In this document: in pieces, positions 26,001 through 33,947 of the stretch
How positions within the stretch are numbered: the first letter of the stretch is position 1
Layout: every line of letters starts with the position of its first letter
NCBI GenBank assembly: GCA_035501495.1
Contig: DATJWB010000250.1
Location: forward strand, 1-64,000
Length of the DNA: 64,000 nt
Source: JAIQFL01 sp035501495
Lineage (GTDB): Bacteria; Acidobacteriota; Terriglobia; Bryobacterales; Bryobacteraceae
Direction of reading: 5' to 3'
Position numbers and translations under genes: made by a program
Notes under the pieces: model-generated
The model's database searches: none
Told to the model about the DNA's origin: nothing
The model's input: only the letters and a program-made list of their open reading frames with translations

Positions 26001-26603
26001 GGAACCCGTATCCGTGTCGCTGATGCCATTGATCATCAACTGGTTGGAGTTCATCCGGTTGCCGTTGGCGGCGATGCTGCTCAGTCCACCCATTCCGGCG
26101 GTTTGCAGATTGATGGTGCTGACCACACCCGGCACCAGTTTCACCAGATCGAGGTAGCTGCGGCTGTTGACCAGGATGTTGTTCAGTTGCGTCGAAACCA
26201 GGGCCGCCGACCGTTCCGCGCTCTCCGTCTGCAGCAGCACCTGGTTAGCCGCGACTTCCACATATTCGGCGGCGGAGCCCACTTCCATCCTCAGGTCGCC
26301 GATGGTGAGCTTGTCATTGGCGTTGACCACGACCCCAGCCCGATCCAGCGTCTTGAATCCGGGCGCCGTGACTTTAATCGTATAGGTGCCCGGCGGCACC
26401 TGCGTGAAGACGAAGCGTCCTACCTCGTCGCTCTTGGTATTGAAGATAAACTTCTTTTCATCCTCCTGGGCGGTCACACTGGCGCCCTGGATGATCGCGT
26501 TCTGTGCGTCCAGCACGTTGCCGGAAATGGAACCGCTGGTGGTTTGCGACGGCGCGGTCCGGCACAGAAGCAGAGGTATGAGCAGCAGGAGTTTCTTCGA
26601 CAT
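23091..26603 (-). CDS. TonB-type outer membrane protein with carboxypeptidase-regulatory domain
   Basis: From ATG 26603 (1170 residues; signal MSKKLLLLIPLLLCRTAPSQ). A carboxypeptidase regulatory-like beta-sandwich (about 22-105, GSISGNVLDAQNA through PGTYTIKVTAPGF) precedes a plug-like domain (about 115-235, with QLMINGISDTD). A long beta-barrel follows with many aromatic-rich strands. The last residue is Phe (MIKIRF), the usual outer-membrane insertion signal. These OmpA/TonB-dependent-type proteins are highly expanded in Acidobacteria and are thought to import polymers or glycans; the ligand is unknown. No TonB box is evident. Transcription ends at a strong terminator (23035-23069), and the upstream region contains a 16-bp palindrome and hairpin. 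Confidence 0.92.
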   Translation of the reverse strand: MSKKLLLLIPLLLCRTAPSQTTSGSISGNVLDAQNAIIQGASVTAQEDEKKFIFNTKSDEVGRFVFTQVPPGTYTIKVTAPGFKTLDRAGVVVNANDKLTIGDLRMEVGSAAEYVEVAANQVLLQTESAERSAALVSTQLNNILVNSRSYLDLVKLVPGVVSTINLQTAGMGGLSSIAANGNRMNSNQLMINGISDTDTGSNGSQNVTLSLDSVEEFKVLTGVYQAEYGRAMGAQISVVTKSGTSEFHGSGYWFHRNEGMNANNWKNNRDGLPRNLFRFNDQGGTLGGPILIPKLIRTKDKLFFFWSEEFQRQLQPQSARYVTVPTALERQGDFSKSVDQNGNPVVIRDPNTQQPLPGNIIPASQLYAPGMKLLNFLPQPNVANACTYPAVAGCTKGYNFQSQVSNPYPRREDLVRADYNLTSKARLFGHYINNSNTFDVVYGSWILGTNLPIAPIEYANPGYSWAVGNTYVISPTMTNELNVGSSNNSILIAYTTNALSRTASGVNLPVLYPNAVQNDYLPYVTFGGSKIGNSPAFNQGNNGAGPFINFNTTYDVTDALAKVWNGHTFKVGLYMQKSIKNQTSFGAFDGAYNFGDNSNNPFDTGFGFSNAAMGVYNTFSQAANMINGQYRYWNIEFYAQDTWKITSHLTLDYGMRFAWYQPQYDASLQASTFLPSLWQVSQAPRLYYPQMVNGVRMGVDTATGQTVPAANIGYLVAGSGIVANGIGQGGVNNFSKYLQASPGIVYGPRMGIAWDPFGDHKTVIRTGFGIYYDRFQGNRVFDLVRNPPLGLQPTLTYGFMKDINPTSALLSPPSFYAADPTGKLPDSYNFTFGVQRTLPGQLSLDAAYVGNLTRHLQDNRNLNYVPYGATFLPQNQDPTLAASSTPGATALLTQFLRPYRGIGDIALYEGAATGNYNALQVTANKRMGSLFMGLSYTWSKNLTTATGDTNYVRADQYTREAYYGPSGNDRHQMFVLNYVYDLPKFSHAQKAVKAALGGWQISGVTSFISGSPYGAGFNVSSGGGSQNITGSYTEGARLRLLGNPMTGNSDPYARLNASDFGLPFVGSIGLESGVNYLRGPGINNWDMAILKQFTAVKERLHFEFRVDAFNVWNHTQFSGINATLNANTLTGAYTNLAENPDGSINNKNGFGSVSGARDPRILMTMIKIRF

Positions 26604-26793
26604 TTTCACCCCTTGTTCGCTCCCAAGCGAAACGTTTTTGCGAGCGCTCATGGCGTCAATGCACAAACGTTCCTTGAAACCTCCCAAGGAGGAGAACACG
26701 GCGCCGGAAGAGCACGCTCTTGGCCGCTTGACGCTGGTTGGCTGACAGTACCACTGGCAGACCCCGCGTTACGCCAGAAGCAATTAGACCCCT

Positions 26794-26843
26794 GTGGGTA
26801 GCTACCCACTTCCTCTTCATGTGCAGAGGCGCACGAAGAGGAA
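26794..26843. promoter_or_regulatory. 16-bp palindrome joined to a hairpin
   Basis: GTGGGTAGCTACCCAC (26794-26809) is a perfect palindrome. It is followed directly by TTCCTCTTC (26810-26818) pairing with GAAGAGGAA (26835-26843), with an inner GTGC/GCAC stem. It could be an operator for the receptor gene, about 190 bp downstream on the minus strand, or a bidirectional element. Confidence 0.55.
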
Positions 26844-26933
26844 TGCGATTGGATTATGACGCGTCCGCGCCACCTCTGTCAAGCCGATTGCTCGCAACCT
26901 GTCGCCAAATCCCTCAGGGACTGTCGCACCTTT

Positions 26934-26996
26934 CGGCACTCCAATTGCACATCCTACCTGCCCATAACTTTGGATATGTAACTCCCGAGAGTGCCG
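26934..26996. promoter_or_regulatory. Inverted repeat CGGCACTC / GAGTGCCG
   Basis: 8-bp arms at 26934-26941 and 26989-26996, 96 bp upstream of the acyltransferase start at 27092. Possible operator with two spaced half-sites. Confidence 0.4.
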
Positions 26997-27091
26997 GGAC
27001 GAGTACCTTTTGCAGTCTCGATGTTGCACTGAGACAGTCGTAGTGTGGAATTACCTCGTTACCCCGGGAGTTGTGAAATGAGGACGGACAA

Positions 27092-27925
27092 ATGATGCAC
27101 GGTCAGAGTCTGAGTGAAACCCAATATGTCGTTCTGCCTCCGTCCAAGGCTGTGGTTCCCGGCGTGTTCCAGAATGTTATCGTCAGCAAACACTGGCACG
27201 CCGATTTGATTCGCGACATGCAGCGGCTGCGCGGCCGGGTCTACGCCATCGACGGCGCCGTTCAGCCGGAGGACCTCACCAGCGACGGCCGCCACAAAAT
27301 GCGGACCGACGACCAGAGCTGGCACGTCCTGGCCCTCAACCATTACGGCAAGGTCTGCGCCTGCCTTCGCTATCTCGAGGAGCACTACGCCCGCTCCTTC
27401 GACGACTTGCACGTCCGTCATGCGGCTTTGACCCGCTCTCCCATGCTCGGCTCGAAGTTCCGCCGGGCCGTGGAGTTTGAAATGGAATACGCGCGCCAAA
27501 TGGGAACCGGCTTCGGAGAGGTGGGCGGCTGGGCCGTTGCCGAAGATCACCGGGGAACCTTGGAGCCCCTCCGCATCATCCTCACCACGTACGGGCTGCT
27601 GGAGTTGCTTGGCGGCTGTTCCGGAGTCGCCACCGCCACCCGCCGTCATCATTCCTCTTCCATGTTGAGGCGTATCGGACTCTCCTCCCTCCAGGCGGAT
27701 GGCATGGAATTCCCGGCGTATTACGACCCGCAGTATCGCTGCGAAATGGAAGTTCTGCGCTTCGATTCCCGTCACCCCAACCCGAAATACCGCGGATGGG
27801 TCCACGAATTGGCCGCTCATTTGAGCGATGCTCCGGTAGTCTGCGGCGTTACTCCTCGCGGCAGGAAGAGCGTGTTTGGCGGCTTCGAGATTCCCGCGGA
27901 ACCCGCCCTCGTCCCGGTGGCGTAA
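27092..27925 (+). CDS. FeeM/autoinducer-synthase-like N-acyltransferase
   Basis: A 277-residue protein with the GNAT-like core of N-acyl amino acid synthases (FeeM) and related acyl-ACP-dependent enzymes. An internal strand is WHVLALNHYGKVCACLRYL, then EFEMEYARQMG with a later GGWAVAEDHRG. The C-terminal half has LRRIGLSSLQADGMEFPAYY and EMEVLRFDSRHP, a pattern I associate with this group. Such enzymes attach a fatty acyl chain to an amino group and the products can act as signals. Assignment rests on pattern, not a defined catalytic residue, so a general GNAT remains possible. A GAGG stretch lies upstream of the ATG. It has its own promoter region and no operon partner. Confidence 0.6.
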   Translation: MMHGQSLSETQYVVLPPSKAVVPGVFQNVIVSKHWHADLIRDMQRLRGRVYAIDGAVQPEDLTSDGRHKMRTDDQSWHVLALNHYGKVCACLRYLEEHYARSFDDLHVRHAALTRSPMLGSKFRRAVEFEMEYARQMGTGFGEVGGWAVAEDHRGTLEPLRIILTTYGLLELLGGCSGVATATRRHHSSSMLRRIGLSSLQADGMEFPAYYDPQYRCEMEVLRFDSRHPNPKYRGWVHELAAHLSDAPVVCGVTPRGRKSVFGGFEIPAEPALVPVA

Positions 27926-28032
27926 AGCGTCCTGCAAAAGTTAGGTTCATCACCTTTTTTCACGGTACGAAGTACCGGGTGCGTAAAAAGACCACGCACG
28001 CTCCTGCCTGTACCCCTGAGCCCCGCCAGACG

Positions 28033-28099
28033 ATGTGGCGCGGGCTCTCCTGCCTGCCGCGCCCCGGCTCATCGGGGCGCTTTTCGGGCGTGTACCGTC
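28033..28099 (+). repeat. Dispersed two-hairpin repeat, copy 2
   Basis: GATGTGGCGCGGGCTCTCC, then TGCCTGCCGC, then the second stem CGCCCCG/CGGGGCG around GCTCAT, then TTTTCGGGCGTGTACCGT. It lies in the 212-bp gap between convergent genes. Confidence 0.7.
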
Positions 28100-28137
28100 C
28101 CTGTGGCCACGCAGGTCTTTCGAAGCTGCCCGCGACC

Positions 28138-28851
28138 TTATCCTCCTACCTTCGCCCGCAGCAACTCCGCATTCAGCGCGCCTTCCGGGCTCTCTTCGTG
28201 CTTGAACATCAGATACAGATCGCGGCCCGTCGACAGTAGTTCCTTCGACCGTGCGGCGATCGCATCCACGTCTTCCACCCGATAGTCCGGCTTGCGCAGC
28301 CGGTAGTACACGAAATCAGCCGTGATCACCTCGGGCACTTCCAACTTCTCCGATTCGGCCACGCACAGCGACACGTTCCGCCCGCGGAGCACCTCGTAGA
28401 CCGGCTCCGCCAGCCACGATTCGTGCCGGAATTCGAACGCATAGCGCATTCCAGCGGGCAGCAGCTCGAGGTAATCTCGCAGCAGGCCGACATCGCATTT
28501 GAGTTGCGGCGGCAACTGGAACAGGATCGGGCCGAGGCGCCGCGAGGTCCGCAACGGGTCGATCATCTTCAGAAAAAGCCCCGTGGCTTCCCCGGCATTC
28601 TTCAGCCGCTGGATATGCGTAATGCGCTGGTTGGCCTTCACCGCGAAGACGAACCCGGGAGTGGTGGCCTCCACCCAGCTCTCCAGCGTCGAAGCCGATG
28701 GCAGGCGCCGGAACGTGTAGTTGATCTCCACGCAGTTCAGCCGCCCGGCGTAATGCTTCAAAAACTGCTTGGCCGGCAGCTTGTCCGGATAGAATCCGGG
28801 CTTCCAGGCCGGGTATGCAAAGCCGGAGGTTCCGGCAAACAGAGTTGCCAT
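28138..28851 (-). CDS. DUF72 (YecE-like) protein
   Basis: A 237-residue TIM-barrel-like DUF72 protein. Diagnostic features are GTSGFAYPAWKPGFYPDKL at the start, FAVKANQRITH in the second strand, LGPILFQLPP, FEFRHESWL and the final YLMFKHEE (usually YvyFNN). Function is unknown; the family is widespread and metal or nucleotide binding has been proposed. It is divergent from the holin-family membrane gene (28884), 32 bp apart, and ends in a TAA-poor region with the dispersed repeat downstream. ATG 28851 gives full length. Confidence 0.93.
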   Translation of the reverse strand: MATLFAGTSGFAYPAWKPGFYPDKLPAKQFLKHYAGRLNCVEINYTFRRLPSASTLESWVEATTPGFVFAVKANQRITHIQRLKNAGEATGLFLKMIDPLRTSRRLGPILFQLPPQLKCDVGLLRDYLELLPAGMRYAFEFRHESWLAEPVYEVLRGRNVSLCVAESEKLEVPEVITADFVYYRLRKPDYRVEDVDAIAARSKELLSTGRDLYLMFKHEESPEGALNAELLRAKVGG

Positions 28852-28883
28852 GGCTTATCATTATCTCTGGCCGGAGTGCCGAT

Positions 28884-29228
28884 ATGCTTGTACACCTGAT
28901 CGTAAGCTGGCTCGTGGCTGCACTCGCCCTGTGGATCGTTTCCAGGGTGATCGAGGGAATCGAAGTGCGCAATTTCGGTGACGCGCTGATCGCCACCGTG
29001 GTGATTGCCATTCTGGATGTCACGGTCAAACCCATTCTCAAGTTTTTCGCCCACCCTCTCACCGTGGTGACGCTGGGACTGTTCCTGCTGGTCATCAACG
29101 CCTTCCTGTTGATGCTCGCGGCGATGTTGTCGCCCGGTTTCCGGGTTCGCGGTTTCCTGAACGCGCTGATAGGCTCGCTGCTCCTGACCATTCTGACGGG
29201 TCTCCTGCGCCTGGTGGTGTGGGCCTAG
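28884..29228 (+). CDS. Phage holin family 4-like membrane protein
   Basis: From ATG 28884 (114 residues; GGAG about nine bases upstream). Four hydrophobic segments (LIVSWLVAALALWIV, LIATVVIAILDVTV, LTVVTLGLFLLVINAF, ALIGSLLLTILTGLL) match the small integral membrane family often named phage holin family 4. It is common outside phages and its cellular role is unclear, so the name should not be read as lysis. It overlaps the glcE start by one base (TAGTG), so it is probably in the same operon. Confidence 0.85.
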   Translation: MLVHLIVSWLVAALALWIVSRVIEGIEVRNFGDALIATVVIAILDVTVKPILKFFAHPLTVVTLGLFLLVINAFLLMLAAMLSPGFRVRGFLNALIGSLLLTILTGLLRLVVWA

Positions 29229-30373
29229 TGCCGGCGCCCCAGACCCCTTGCGAGCTTGCCGATTCCATCCGCGCCGCCTCCTCGCACGGCCGCACCATCG
29301 CGCTCGGCGGCAATGGCTCCAAACGCCGGATGGCCGGCCCCGTTTTCCCCGCCGATGAGGTCGTCTCGACCGCCGGGCTTCGCCGCGTGCTCCAGTACGA
29401 GCCGCACGATCTCACCATCAGCGTAGAGGCCGGACTGCCCTGGCGCGAACTCACCCGCGTGCTCGCCGCGAAACGCCAGATGGTGCCCCTTGATCCGCCG
29501 TTCGCCCTGGCCGCTACCGTGGGCGGCGTCATCGCCTCGAACTCCTCGGGGCCCCGAAGACGCCTCTACGGTTCCGCCCGCGACCTGGTCATCGGCATGC
29601 AATTCGCCACGCTCGAAGGAAAGCTGGTGAGCGCGGGCGGCATGGTGGTCAAGAATGTCGCCGGTCTGGACCTGTCCAAGCTCATGATCGGATCGTTCGG
29701 AACCCTGGCCGCGATCGCTGTGATCAACTTCAAGCTTTTACCCATGCCGGAGCTGGAGCGCAGTTTTCTGCTTCCGTTCGAGTCGCTCTCGAAAGCCCTG
29801 GCCGCCCGGGACACGATTATCGGAAGCGTCCTCCAGCCCTCCGCGCTCGATCTTTTGAATCCCGCTGCCGGCGCTACCTTGGGAAATCGCTCCTGGATGC
29901 TGGCCGTCCGGGGGGGAGGAAACGAAGCCGTGATCGTCCGTTATGAGCGCGACCTGGCGAAGTTCTCAGGCAGCGCGGTCTTCGACGGCCCGCAGCAGGA
30001 CGCCCTCTGGCATCACGTCCAGGAGTTCACTCCCCGGTTCCTGGAGTCGCGGCCGGATGGCGCGGTGGTCCGCGCCTCGTGTACGCTGAAGGGGTTGGAA
30101 TCGGTGATGGAATCTTTCCCGGGGCCGGCCGTGGCCCGCGCAGGCTCTGGAGTCTGCTATGGATACTTCGAAGGATCGCGGGCGGCCGGAAGCTGGCTCG
30201 CGGATGCCAGCCATCGCGGGAGGAAGGCCGTAATGGAGTACTCCCCGGAGGATCGGAAAGGCTTCGCACTCTGGCCTTCTCCCGGAGGCGATTTCGCCAT
30301 CATGCAGCGCGTCAAGAATCTCTTTGATCCTGGGAACCTGCTGAATCGGGGCCGCCTATATGGTCGAATCTGA
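29228..30373 (+). CDS. glcE: Glycolate oxidase FAD-binding subunit GlcE
   Basis: From GTG 29228 (381 residues; GTG 29219 also possible). The FAD-binding type 4 fold is seen in SVEAGLPWRELTRVLA, PFALAATVGGVIASNSSGPRR and MVVKNVAGLDLSKLMIGSFG. The last part is the GlcE C-terminal domain ending FDPGNLLNRGRLYG. Glycolate oxidase (GlcDEF) oxidises glycolate or D-lactate to keto acids and feeds electrons to the membrane. The GlcD subunit is not in this window; the upstream neighbour is the holin-family gene. It overlaps glcF by 14 bases. Confidence 0.93.
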   Translation: MPAPQTPCELADSIRAASSHGRTIALGGNGSKRRMAGPVFPADEVVSTAGLRRVLQYEPHDLTISVEAGLPWRELTRVLAAKRQMVPLDPPFALAATVGGVIASNSSGPRRRLYGSARDLVIGMQFATLEGKLVSAGGMVVKNVAGLDLSKLMIGSFGTLAAIAVINFKLLPMPELERSFLLPFESLSKALAARDTIIGSVLQPSALDLLNPAAGATLGNRSWMLAVRGGGNEAVIVRYERDLAKFSGSAVFDGPQQDALWHHVQEFTPRFLESRPDGAVVRASCTLKGLESVMESFPGPAVARAGSGVCYGYFEGSRAAGSWLADASHRGRKAVMEYSPEDRKGFALWPSPGGDFAIMQRVKNLFDPGNLLNRGRLYGRI

Positions 30374-31646
30374 AAAAACCGCCCTCGGACCGCGGCAGTT
30401 CGATCTCGACCGCTGCGTCCATTGCGGCCTCTGTCTGAATGCCTGTCCGACCTACCGCGAATTGGGCCTCGAGATGGACTCGCCGCGCGGCCGCGTCTAC
30501 CAGATGGTGCAGGTTGCCAACGGCGCTGCCATCACGCCCTCGTATGTCGGGCACATCGACCTCTGCCTGGCCTGCCGCGGGTGCGAATCTGCCTGCCCCT
30601 CCGGCGTGCGCTACGGACGCATGGTGGAGGATGCCCGCGCCCAGATCGAAGCCGGCATCCGCCGCGGCTGGACGAACCGCCTGGCGCGGCGCTTCGTTTT
30701 CGGACATCTGCTCGAATCGCGGGCCTCGCTCACCTTCGCCGGAACGCTGCTCTACCTCTATGAGGCAAGCGGCTTCAAGGCTCTCGTGCGCGCCCTCGGT
30801 TTCCTCAAGCTGCTCGGCCGGTTGGGAGAACTGGAGCAACTCGCGCCTTCGGCCGAGCCGCCGTTCTTCTTCAGTCAGATCGGCCGCACCTTTCTGCCGC
30901 AGGGCCCCCGCCGTTTCCGCGTGGCGTTGATGGCCGGCTGCATCGCCAATATCGCCTTCGCCCGCCTCAATGAAGCCACCGTGCGGGTGCTGCAGAGGAA
31001 TGGCTGCGAGGTCGTGGTGCCTGAAGAGCAGGGTTGCTGCGGCGCGCTGCACCTGCACTCCGGCCTGCGCGAAGAGGCCCGTAAACTGGCGCGCCGCAAT
31101 ATCGCCGCGGTGCTGGATGCCGGCTTCGACGCCATCATCACCAATGCGGCAGGCTGCGGTTCCACCCTCAAGGAATACGCCGAACTGCTGGAAGATGACC
31201 CCCAGTATGCCGCCAGGGCGCGCGAGTTCTCGAGCAAAATGCGCGACGTGACGGAGTTCCTGGCAGGCATCGAGCTCAACAGCCGCATGGGCCCCTTGAA
31301 CGCCACCGTCACCTACCAGGATTCCTGCCATCTCGCCCACGGTCAGCGCGTCCGCACCGCGCCCCGCAAACTTCTGGCGGCAGTCCCCGGTCTCACCGTG
31401 CGAGAGATGGCCGGCTCCGACATCTGCTGCGGCAGCGCCGGGATCTACAATGTCGTGCAGAGCGAAATGTCCGCGCGGATCCTGGAGCGCAAGATGGAAT
31501 CCGTGAAGGCAACCGGCGCCGGCATCATCGCGACTGCCAATCCAGGGTGCATCCTCCAGCTTCAGGCCGGCGTCCGGAGCCACGGGTCCGGCCAGCGCGT
31601 GATGCACGTAGTGGAGGTTTTGGACCTGGCTTACAAAAATGTGTAG
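30360..31646 (+). CDS. glcF: Glycolate oxidase iron-sulfur subunit GlcF
   Basis: A 428-residue protein with two 4Fe-4S motifs (CVHCGLCLNACP at about 20-31, CLACRGCESACP at about 71-82) and two CCG domains (GCIANIAFAR through EQGCCGALHLHSG; YQDSCHLAHGQ through DICCGSAG). These bind clusters that pass electrons from the FAD subunit. It overlaps the end of glcE by 14 bases, so it is coupled. Full length for the family. A weak GC stem (CCCCGTT at 31681 with AACGGGG at 31704) follows the stop but lacks a T-run. Confidence 0.95.
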   Translation: MVESEKTALGPRQFDLDRCVHCGLCLNACPTYRELGLEMDSPRGRVYQMVQVANGAAITPSYVGHIDLCLACRGCESACPSGVRYGRMVEDARAQIEAGIRRGWTNRLARRFVFGHLLESRASLTFAGTLLYLYEASGFKALVRALGFLKLLGRLGELEQLAPSAEPPFFFSQIGRTFLPQGPRRFRVALMAGCIANIAFARLNEATVRVLQRNGCEVVVPEEQGCCGALHLHSGLREEARKLARRNIAAVLDAGFDAIITNAAGCGSTLKEYAELLEDDPQYAARAREFSSKMRDVTEFLAGIELNSRMGPLNATVTYQDSCHLAHGQRVRTAPRKLLAAVPGLTVREMAGSDICCGSAGIYNVVQSEMSARILERKMESVKATGAGIIATANPGCILQLQAGVRSHGSGQRVMHVVEVLDLAYKNV

Positions 31647-31809
31647 CGATTTGGAGCGCACCGCTCGGCCGTGTGCCGACCCCCGTTATGACCCACGTTT
31701 GTAAACGGGGTGGGCGTCCTCCGAGCGCCTTTAGGCTTCTCCCTTGCGGAGCCCATGGGGCGCCCCGCCAGGAGCTTGCTCACCAGCGCGTTGTGATCGA
31801 GTCGGACTC

Positions 31810-31840
31810 CCTATTTTGATGATGTTTGGATCAAAATAGG
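31810..31840. other. Perfect 31-bp inverted repeat after the GtrA gene
   Basis: CCTATTTTGAT (31810-31820) and ATCAAAATAGG (31830-31840) pair over 11 bp with a 9-base loop. AT-rich in a GC-rich genome and without a T-run. It lies 48 bp past the GtrA stop and also past glcF, so it could mark the end of both convergent units or bind a protein. Confidence 0.6.
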
Positions 31841-31887
31841 TGGACCGGCACCTGCATCGCAGACGCGCTCCAAGAATCATTATCGCA

Positions 31888-32298
31888 TTATTTCCGGAAG
31901 ACGAACCATTCGCTTGCCGCAAAGTTCAGCAGCGAGCAAAACGCGATGGACAATCCGGTCCCCAGATACGCGTTCAGGTGCCACACCCCCACCAGCAGCC
32001 GCATCATCGCCAGGTTGCCCAGAATCGACAGCACGCCGTTGCCGGCATGAAAGCGCAGCAGCCGCATCGCCACATCCCGCGGCCGCGATGCCTTGCGGGT
32101 CCGCTCCTTCCAGGTGTACCGCTCGTGCCACACGAAGTTGTGAAGCACCGCGGCCTCCACCGAGATAGGCGTCGCCAGCAGGTAGTGGACGTGAAAACCG
32201 GCGGCCAGAACGGCAAAGCACCCGAACTGCACGCCGATTCCCAGGCCCCCCACAAAGTTGAACTTCAGCCAGCGAATGACCAGCCCGTTGCGGCGCAT
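31888..32298 (-). CDS. GtrA-family membrane protein
   Basis: From ATG 32298 (136 residues; GGGTGG just upstream; a GTG at 32313 is an alternative). Four membrane segments and the family's short motifs (FNFVGGLGIGVQFGCF near the start, HNFVWHERYTW, NFAASEWFVFRK at the end) fit GtrA, which helps translocate lipid-linked sugars for surface polysaccharides. There is no glycosyltransferase beside it, which is unusual because GtrA normally has a GtrB partner. It is convergent with glcF. Confidence 0.92.
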   Translation of the reverse strand: MRRNGLVIRWLKFNFVGGLGIGVQFGCFAVLAAGFHVHYLLATPISVEAAVLHNFVWHERYTWKERTRKASRPRDVAMRLLRFHAGNGVLSILGNLAMMRLLVGVWHLNAYLGTGLSIAFCSLLNFAASEWFVFRK

Positions 32299-32373
32299 TT
32301 TCCACCCTAGCACGCCCGCCGCGCCCCAGGCACTCTCCTGCCCCTACCCACGAGCCCCGCCGTTCTTCAGGCA

Positions 32374-32420
32374 CGATGTGGCGCAGGCACTCCTGCCTGC
32401 TGCCGCGTCCCGACTTCGGC
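32374..32420 (+). repeat. Dispersed two-hairpin repeat, copy 3 (short)
   Basis: GATGTGGCGCAGGCACTCC, TGCCTGC, then a degenerate second stem (TCCCGACTTCGGCGATC). A further fragment (CCCAGGCACTCTCCTGCCCC) lies about 50 bp to the left. Confidence 0.6.
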
Positions 32421-32565
32421 GATCTGCTAACGCTAAATCCTCCATTGCCGTGATGAAGGCCGAGCCTCCGCCGGAGCGGACTTCCAAGCTATGCCAGCGC
32501 GCCTCTGAACCACCTTCCTGTCGCGCACCCGCCCCGTCCGATCACCATTCTTCCTTTGCTTTCCG

Positions 32566-33885
32566 CTACTCAGGAGTACCGGTGGTCCACTCTGAAACGA
32601 AGTGCCGGTCGATCACCAGCCGATCGTTTCGCGACAGGAAGATCCCCACGCCTTTGCGCCTTTCGTCGGGACTGTTCAACGCCTGTTCTTCCCTCGATCG
32701 TGAGACCAGCGACAGTTTCAGAGGCATTTCCACTCCGGCCACAACCAGCGACTGGAATTTGAGGCCGATGGTGAGATAGCGCGAGGGCATGAAATGCTCT
32801 TCGACGCGGACAATCCTGCCGCGCACCATGGCGCCCTCCGGTGCCACGATCGCCCCATCGCGCCCCCATACTCCTTCCACCAACCGGCCTTCGATGGCAT
32901 CGCCGGCGAACGAACTGGCGGAGTCGATGGTGGATTGCATGGCAATCCGTAAGGTCATGCCGGGCGGAATCGGTCTCGCTTTGGCCGCCGGACCCGGTGG
33001 ATTTGCCCCGGCCACCGCCGTGGAATCGGACGCCGCGGACGACTCGTCCGGCCGGAAGACCGACTCGCTCTGAAATGCCCGGCAGGCGCCATACTCCACG
33101 CGGTTCTCGTGCCGCACCCCGTCGCTGTCCCACAGCCGCAGCAGGGTGGCTTGCGGCATCAATAGCGCCGAGCCGCTGATGGGGACCCGCTGATACCGGA
33201 TTTCGGTCTCAATCCGGCAAGTGTCCGATTTCCGCGGAGGGCGCGGAGCGATAATCGTCATCCGGCGGAGTTCGGCATCCTGTGGATCGATCCAGAACGT
33301 GCCCTCATAAGCAAGGTTCGACGAATCCGAGCCGACCTTCACCTGGTAACGGCTGGCGGACGCCGGCACCTGGTACCGATACGCCGCAAGCAGCCTCCCG
33401 TCGACCGTCTCCCAACTCAGGAATTGGTAATCCGGGTTGCCGCCGAAGATGTCCACCAGGAAGGGGACAAAATCGCCGGAACCCGTCATCCCCTCGCCCA
33501 CAATGGCCTGAGCATCGGCGGTTTGGAATTCCCGCGCGCCCGCCCACGAGAAGATTTCCACGCCCCCGGAGACCGTCACGTCGAGTTTGAAGCGGTCCGT
33601 CCAAGCCGGCATCAGCCGGGGTTGCCCGCCTGCCGAATCGTCCGGCCGCAAACGGCCGCACGGATTGCCGCGAATCTGGACAGGCGACTCGAAGCGCCAG
33701 CGTCGAACCGACTCCACACAAGTGTACTTGGTGAGTTTTTCGGCGCTTTCCAGGATCTTGGCGCGGGCTTGCCGCATCAGGGTAGCGGGATCCGGCTGAG
33801 CTCCCGCGATCCCGGAAAACAACTCCTGCAGAATCCGAACAGCAACCAGACAGCCTGCCCTCGTCACTACCGCATCATAGCTCAA
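32566..33885 (-). CDS. Acidobacterial hypothetical protein with TrbI-like C-terminal domain
   Basis: A 439-residue protein. Residues 30-260 hold a domain beginning MRQARAKILESAEKLTKYTC, a pattern recurring in acidobacterial exported proteins. After an Ala/Pro-rich linker (about 300-320), the C-terminal 110 residues read MTLRIAMQSTIDSASSFAGD through GAMVRGRIVRVEEHF, resembling the barrel of TrbI/VirB10-type proteins and the protein at 44485-45582. No clear signal peptide is seen at this start; a leader may be missing or the true start may be later. Function unknown. Confidence 0.65.
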   Translation of the reverse strand: MSYDAVVTRAGCLVAVRILQELFSGIAGAQPDPATLMRQARAKILESAEKLTKYTCVESVRRWRFESPVQIRGNPCGRLRPDDSAGGQPRLMPAWTDRFKLDVTVSGGVEIFSWAGAREFQTADAQAIVGEGMTGSGDFVPFLVDIFGGNPDYQFLSWETVDGRLLAAYRYQVPASASRYQVKVGSDSSNLAYEGTFWIDPQDAELRRMTIIAPRPPRKSDTCRIETEIRYQRVPISGSALLMPQATLLRLWDSDGVRHENRVEYGACRAFQSESVFRPDESSAASDSTAVAGANPPGPAAKARPIPPGMTLRIAMQSTIDSASSFAGDAIEGRLVEGVWGRDGAIVAPEGAMVRGRIVRVEEHFMPSRYLTIGLKFQSLVVAGVEMPLKLSLVSRSREEQALNSPDERRKGVGIFLSRNDRLVIDRHFVSEWTTGTPE

Positions 33886-33947
33886 AAACCGCTACGTACG
33901 AACATCCTCGTAGTTTCTCGGGCCGGCGAAGCTGATGAGCCGAAACC

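Larger units (their letters stand above)
26604..27091. other. 488-bp divergent control region
   Basis: Between the receptor gene and the acyltransferase gene. It holds a perfect 16-bp palindrome fused to a hairpin (26794-26843) and a spaced inverted repeat (26934-26996). No gene is convincing. Confidence 0.6.

Noticed and set aside
28884..29228. Prophage lysis gene
   Set aside because: The holin-family name only reflects a membrane-protein family; no phage genes are near and it is joined to glcE.
33466..33481. A fifth GGGACA palindrome
   Set aside because: GGGGACAAAATCGCC has the left arm only; no TGTCCC follows.
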